DNA of 7,065 bases from Pseudomonadota bacterium (lineage in GTDB: Bacteria; Pseudomonadota; Alphaproteobacteria; Rhizobiales; Xanthobacteraceae): the NCBI GenBank assembly GCA_023391175.1, contig JAEWBL010000527.1, positions 1-7,065 on the forward strand, read 5' to 3'. Position numbers and translations under genes: made by a program. A model generated the notes under the pieces. The model searched no databases, was not told the DNA's origin, and saw nothing but the letters and a program-made list of their open reading frames with translations. Of the stretch, positions 5,885 to 7,065 are shown one piece after another (the stretch's first letter is position 1; each line of letters opens with the position of its first letter).

Positions 5885-6462
5885 TGACGTCTCCACTGAT
5901 GGATGTTCCCTCGGAAGCTTTGCCGAACCTTCTGGAGTGCGAGCTTCTGGCTCGGTCCGGCTTCCCCTCCCGCGCGGCGCTGGCGGACTTGCGTGCCGCT
6001 GGCGTGTCGGAGGCGATGATCCGGAATATCCGGGAGGCTGACTGTCGATATTTCCCGCGTCGGCGGTGGGATTTCGCAGTTGATGGCCTGCCGTCGCTGG
6101 TGATGTTGGTGCACGATGCCTTCGGCGAGACCATCGATGCTCTCGCGTGGCCCGTCTCCCGGCCGGACAAATTCGCGATGTTGACCGGACGGGCCGTCCT
6201 CCTAGGCGAGGCATCCCTCGGCTTGACCCGCCTGGGCGAGCCGGTCCCCGTCTGGCGTACCCCTCTGCGGTGGCTGGGCGAGGCTGGCGACGGCCTTGTC
6301 ATCCTTGATCGCGCGACGGCATGGAGGCGGCTCCGGCCCGGCCCGGCGCTCGCGGCAGAAGATCACGACCACGCACGTGAAGTTCGCTCGGCCCTCGCGC
6401 CTCCCGGCCCCCAGCCCGTGTTGATCCGCAAAGGCACCCAGCTTCGGAGGGCTGCAGCGTGA
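5884..6462 (+). CDS. uncharacterised protein of the element, upstream partner of the RepA-like ATPase
   Basis: 192 aa. AAGGAGG at 5871-5877 sits 6 nt before the ATG, which overlaps the previous stop. An N-terminal helical part (about 10-52, SEALPNLLECELLARSGF) is followed by a mixed region with WPVSRPDKFAMLTGRAVLLG (89-108), VWRTPLRWLGEAGDGLVILD (123-142) and ALAAEDHDHAREVR (155-168). I have an impression of relatives placed directly before primase or RepA-type genes in alphaproteobacterial prophage-like islands, and a Toprim-like remnant is conceivable (LVILD then AED), but the motif is not convincing. The stop codon overlaps the GTG start of the ATPase, so the two proteins are probably made together. 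Confidence 0.7.
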   Translation: MTSPLMDVPSEALPNLLECELLARSGFPSRAALADLRAAGVSEAMIRNIREADCRYFPRRRWDFAVDGLPSLVMLVHDAFGETIDALAWPVSRPDKFAMLTGRAVLLGEASLGLTRLGEPVPVWRTPLRWLGEAGDGLVILDRATAWRRLRPGPALAAEDHDHAREVRSALAPPGPQPVLIRKGTQLRRAAA

Positions 6463-7065
6463 CGGAGCCGGCTCCTTTTCCCAAGGCCCGGGCCCGCCCG
6501 ACGCTGACGATGACGCGGTTCGCCGATTTCCCGAGCGAGCCGCGCAAGGATTGGCTGGTGCAGGGCCTCCTCGGCTCCGCAGAGACCTCCTGCATCTTCG
6601 GCGCGCCTGGCTCCGGCAAATCGGTGCTCGCGACCGACCTTGCCGCGCACGTCGCCTGCGGCTGGCCATGGTTCGGCCGGCGAGTGACCGGCGGCGGGGT
6701 TCTCTATGTCGCGGCGGAACGTTCCGCGCTGGTGCAGCGGCGACTCACCGCCTTCGGACTACAGAACGGGGTCGCCGATATGCCGCTGGCCATCGTGTCG
6801 GGCGCGATCGACCTGCGAAGCTCCCGCGTGCAGGCGCACGAGATCATCGATCATGCGCGGATGCTTCGGGAGGAAGCCGGCTCGCTGCAGTTGATCGTCA
6901 TCGATACCGTGAGCCGGGCCCTCGCCGGAGGCGACGAGAACAGCCCGAAGGACATGGGCGCCTTCGTCGGCAACGCCACGCTGATACAGGAGAGCACGGG
7001 CGCGCACCTCCTCTTGATCCACCATATCCCCGCCGATGGCACGCAGCGGCTTCGTGGGCATGGCG
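6459..7065 (+). CDS. RepA-like RecA-fold ATPase / helicase (AAA_25), 3' end outside window
   Basis: 202 codons are visible and the frame is open at the right edge. The start is a GTG at 6459 overlapping the preceding stop (GTGA), supported by GGAGG at 6446-6450 with an 8-nt spacer; the later ATG at 6510 has no ribosome site. Walker A is GAPGSGKS (48-55). YVAAER with E87 and the Walker B strand LIVIDTVSRA with D149 follow. GGDENSPKDMGAF (157-169) and HLLLIHHIPADGTQRLRGHG (183-202) are typical of hexameric RepA-type helicases of plasmids, phages and satellites. The preceding TRFADFPSEPRKDWLVQGLL is the usual lead-in. It would unwind or load on the replication origin of the excised element. Remaining C-terminus unseen. 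Confidence 0.87.
   Translation, partial: MTEPAPFPKARARPTLTMTRFADFPSEPRKDWLVQGLLGSAETSCIFGAPGSGKSVLATDLAAHVACGWPWFGRRVTGGGVLYVAAERSALVQRRLTAFGLQNGVADMPLAIVSGAIDLRSSRVQAHEIIDHARMLREEAGSLQLIVIDTVSRALAGGDENSPKDMGAFVGNATLIQESTGAHLLLIHHIPADGTQRLRGHG

Larger units (their letters stand above)
3080..7065. mobile_element. integrated element at tRNA-Lys (right end outside window)
   Basis: The element is bounded on the left by the tRNA-Lys repeat and holds, in order, an integrase, an AT-rich orphan gene, an AlpA-like regulator, three uncharacterised genes and a RepA-like ATPase, all on the plus strand. Composition changes from the GC-rich chromosome at the att site, most strongly at 3130-3270 and 4562-5125. 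No transposase, structural phage protein, relaxase or type IV secretion gene appears in the visible 4 kb. A phage satellite or small integrative element is the most likely class, but the right part would decide it. Confidence 0.8.

Noticed and set aside
5555..6302. Three minus-strand frames opposite the small element genes
   Set aside because: The plus-strand genes have coupled starts and Shine-Dalgarno sites; the minus frames are arginine/proline-rich shadows.

Overview
The window looks like chromosome from an alphaproteobacterium. Coding sequence is GC-rich, and it carries a DUF1194 protein and a hybrid riboflavin enzyme of the RibBX kind with an extra N-terminal helix-turn-helix. A relative of Xanthobacter, Azorhizobium or other Hyphomicrobiales is my best guess. 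This rests on protein style, not on a marker gene.

Layout. Positions 1-3079 are ordinary chromosome. A secreted von Willebrand-like DUF1194 protein (minus strand, cut by the left edge) lies beyond a hairpin from ribB (minus strand). RibB here is HTH + DHBP synthase + a GTP cyclohydrolase II-like domain without its zinc cysteines. Its short upstream region holds a good promoter that would start transcription at or next to the ATG, with a 7-bp palindrome around the -35 box. Divergent to it is a small membrane protein of the HXXEE family.

At 3080-3128 the 3' half of a tRNA-Lys(UUU) gene lies on the minus strand and stops abruptly inside the anticodon stem. This is the left attachment site of an integrated element that fills the rest of the window. 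The intact tRNA-Lys should lie at the other end of the element, outside the window. Next come about 180 bp of regulatory DNA with GACA motifs repeated every 10 bp and an inverted repeat covering the integrase Shine-Dalgarno. A complete tyrosine recombinase follows, overlapped by an AT-rich gene of unknown function (ATGA overlap). Then comes a tight run of plus-strand genes: an AlpA/excisionase-type HTH protein, three uncharacterised proteins, and a RepA-like RecA-fold ATPase cut by the right edge.

How it works together (inference): the recombinase and AlpA-like protein would control integration and excision at tRNA-Lys. The last genes, translationally coupled and ending in a RepA-type helicase, look like a small replication module. 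The layout resembles a phage satellite or a small integrative element. No capsid, conjugation or defence gene is visible in the part shown.
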